Assembly (NCBI GenBank): GCA_016928455.1 | Contig: JAFGKP010000110.1 | Coordinates: 1-22,603 of the forward strand | Reading direction: 5' to 3' | Length of the DNA: 22,603 bases | DNA from: Methanomicrobia archaeon | Lineage (GTDB): Archaea > Halobacteriota > Syntropharchaeia > Alkanophagales > Methanospirareceae | Shown here: positions 20,893 through 22,603 of the stretch, piece by piece | How positions within the stretch are numbered: position 1 is the stretch's first letter | How the letters are laid out: the number at the start of each line of letters is the position of its first letter | Notes under the pieces: generated by a model | What the model saw: only the letters and a program-made list of their open reading frames with translations | What the model was told of the DNA's origin: nothing | Databases searched by the model: none | Translations under genes and position numbers: made by a program

Positions 20893-22603
20893 TCACTGCT
20901 TCCGAAACAGCATCTTCAGATCGTATACCCCTTCCGCACCGCTCTTCTCAATATCAAACCCGGCATGCTCAAAGACATGCATCATCATGGGATTATCGAG
21001 CAGCACCTGCGCGGTGAATCCGAGCAGCCCTTTCCGCTTCGCCAGGATCGTTAAATAAGACAGCAGCTCGGAACCGATCCCCAGGTTCTGATACTCGTCC
21101 CGGACGGCGAACCCGACATCAGCAGTGTGCGTCGCTTCGTCCACGGCGTACTGCGCTAGACCCACGATCACTTCCTTACCGTCCTCCTCGAGCACCGCAA
21201 GGATTACCATCTGCGTCGTGTAATCAATGATTGCGAACTCCTGAAGCCGGTCATGGTGTATAGCCCGTCGGGTGATGAAGAACCGCTGATAGAGGCTGTC
21301 GTCAGAGAGCGCGTAGAAGAAGTCTTTCAGGAGCGGCTCGTCGCTTATCTTCACCGGCCGCAGCTTGAGCTCCAGACCGGTCTTCGTCCGCCTAAACGTC
21401 TCAAGCTCCTCCGGGTACTCGCCGCGTTCGCCCGAAATGAACGCCTGATCGCTGTAGATCAACTTGAGCTTGCGCGCTTCCTCGATGAGCCACGGCCGGA
21501 ACTTCGGATGCGCCACTGAGATCAATTCCATAGCACGCTCCCGGATGTTCTTGCCGTGCAGGTACGCGATCCCGTATTCAGTAACGACGTACTGCACGTC
21601 GCCACGATTGAGCGTCACACCCGCGCCCTCCTTCAGGAATGGTACGATCCTGGAGATGGTGCCCCCTTCTGCGGTCGCGGGTATCGCGAGTATCGCCTTA
21701 CCGTGCTTCGCCAGCACGGCGCCACGCATGAAGTCTGCCTGTCCACCAATGCCACTGTAAAATCGTTTGCCCAGCGATTCCGCCGTCGCCTGGCCCGTGA
21801 GATCGATTTCGAGCGCAGTATTGATCGCGGTCATCTTCTCGTGCTGCGCAATGACCAGCGGGTTGTTCGTGTAATCTATCGTGCGGAACTCGATCGCGGG
21901 ATTGTCGTGAATGAACGCGTAGGTCTTCTTTCCGCCCATGCAGAAGGTAGCAACGGCCTTACCACGGTTGATCGTCTTCTTACTGTTATCGATCACGCCG
22001 CGCTTCATCAAGGCCACGAGACCGTCACTGATCAACTCGGTGTGCACGCCAAGATGCTTCTTCTCGTGCAGATTCGCGAGAATCGCGTTCGGTATGCTGC
22101 CATAACCGACCTGAATCGTATCACCGTCCTGAATGAGCCGCGCAACGTACTTCCCGAGCCGCTGCGCGACGCCACCCTCTGGCTCTGCAGTGTATTCCAG
22201 TAAGGGCTCATCGTGCGGGACGACAAAATCGACATTCTCAATATGAATGAAGCTATCGCCGTGCACCCGGGGCATGTGGGAATTGACCTGCGCGATTACC
22301 AACCCCGCCTGCTCGGTCGCGGCCTTCACGATATCCACACTCACGCCGAAGCTCATGTAGCCGTGCTCATCCGGTGGCGAGGTCTGCACGAGCGCGACAT
22401 CAACAGGCACGATCCGGCGCGCGAACAGGTCAGGCACCTCAGAGAGGAAAATCGGCGTGTAATCGGCCAGACCGCGGTTAATCGCCTCACGAGTATTGTT
22501 GCCGATAAAGAATGAATTATGCCGGAAATTCTGCTTGAATTTCTCGTCCGTATAGGGCGCGACCCCGAGCGTCCAGACGTGAAAGACCTCCGCATCGAAG
22601 ATC
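20893..22603 (-). CDS. Acetyl-CoA hydrolase/CoA-transferase fused to GNAT acetyltransferase (5' end outside window)
   Basis: The frame stays open to the window edge, so the true start is beyond 22603; the GTG at 22437 is an internal valine. The visible N-terminal part is a 4-hydroxybutyrate/acetyl-CoA transferase-type enzyme: FFIGNNTREAINRGLADYTP upstream of 22437, SPPDEHGYMSFGVSV, GVHTELISDG with the likely catalytic glutamate, and YSGIGGQADFMRGA. The last 160 residues are a GNAT acetyltransferase with a CoA-binding RDEYQNLGIGSELL. Such fusions occur in bacteria and archaea and may couple acyl-CoA metabolism with protein acetylation. The acyl substrate is not visible. The stop is TGA at 20895-20893. 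A 67-base gap separates it from the convergent gene to the left. Confidence 0.92.
   Translation of the reverse strand, partial: IFDAEVFHVWTLGVAPYTDEKFKQNFRHNSFFIGNNTREAINRGLADYTPIFLSEVPDLFARRIVPVDVALVQTSPPDEHGYMSFGVSVDIVKAATEQAGLVIAQVNSHMPRVHGDSFIHIENVDFVVPHDEPLLEYTAEPEGGVAQRLGKYVARLIQDGDTIQVGYGSIPNAILANLHEKKHLGVHTELISDGLVALMKRGVIDNSKKTINRGKAVATFCMGGKKTYAFIHDNPAIEFRTIDYTNNPLVIAQHEKMTAINTALEIDLTGQATAESLGKRFYSGIGGQADFMRGAVLAKHGKAILAIPATAEGGTISRIVPFLKEGAGVTLNRGDVQYVVTEYGIAYLHGKNIRERAMELISVAHPKFRPWLIEEARKLKLIYSDQAFISGERGEYPEELETFRRTKTGLELKLRPVKISDEPLLKDFFYALSDDSLYQRFFITRRAIHHDRLQEFAIIDYTTQMVILAVLEEDGKEVIVGLAQYAVDEATHTADVGFAVRDEYQNLGIGSELLSYLTILAKRKGLLGFTAQVLLDNPMMMHVFEHAGFDIEKSGAEGVYDLKMLFRKQ

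Noticed and set aside
21556..22203. A 215-codon plus-strand frame
   Set aside because: It is antisense to the CoA-transferase domain, which has unmistakable motifs.

Overview
The window looks like a chromosomal piece of a euryarchaeon, most plausibly a methanogen or ANME/Syntrophoarchaeum-type relative. The signs are archaeal TATA-like boxes (for example near 2553 and 5598), GGTGA-type ribosome binding sites, an archaeosortase with an EpsI-like partner, a DUF1616 membrane protein, a G-domain-degenerate SelB/EF-Tu-like protein, an archaeal-type GlmU-like enzyme, and large secreted proteins rich in N-glycosylation sequons. The exact lineage cannot be fixed from the sequence alone.

Positions 1-2400 are an AT-richer accessory patch of small toxin-antitoxin-like genes, some decaying. 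It holds a ribbon-helix-helix plus C2H2 zinc-finger regulator with a palindrome at each end of the gene, a DUF3368/PIN toxin gene interrupted by an in-frame stop, remnants of an inverted MNT/HEPN pair, and an intact MNT/HEPN (MntA/HepT-type) pair. Positions 2550-4420 encode an archaeosortase and a separate EpsI-like protein. A CPBP-family membrane protease gene (4517-5404, minus strand) faces them.

Positions 5590-11303 form a plus-strand cell-surface cluster. In order: a small membrane protein with a 14-residue threonine run; a Cys-containing, sequon-rich secreted protein with a C-terminal sorting-type tail; two secreted proteins sharing an N-terminal beta-sandwich-like domain, the second continuing into a Pro-Thr linker, a cohesin and a membrane tail; a cohesin-plus-dockerin protein; and a double-cohesin protein with the same membrane tail. 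Two anchored cohesin proteins and one dockerin protein lie next to an archaeosortase, which suggests a self-contained cohesin/dockerin surface assembly whose scaffolds are processed and anchored by that enzyme. This is the most unusual system in the window.

Positions 11317-14731 (minus strand) carry a DUF1616 membrane protein, a GlmU-like sugar-1-phosphate nucleotidylyltransferase and a phosphohexomutase, the last two overlapping by one base. They probably supply activated sugars for surface glycans or glycoproteins. Positions 15009-19685 (minus strand) encode a 1558-residue secreted protein with two C39/papain-like cysteine-protease-like domains among Ig-like modules. Its C-terminal domain also ends the 353-residue protein of the cohesin cluster, linking the two loci. 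The right end has an aSelBL-like protein (plus strand) and a CoA-transferase/GNAT fusion (minus strand) that runs off the window.
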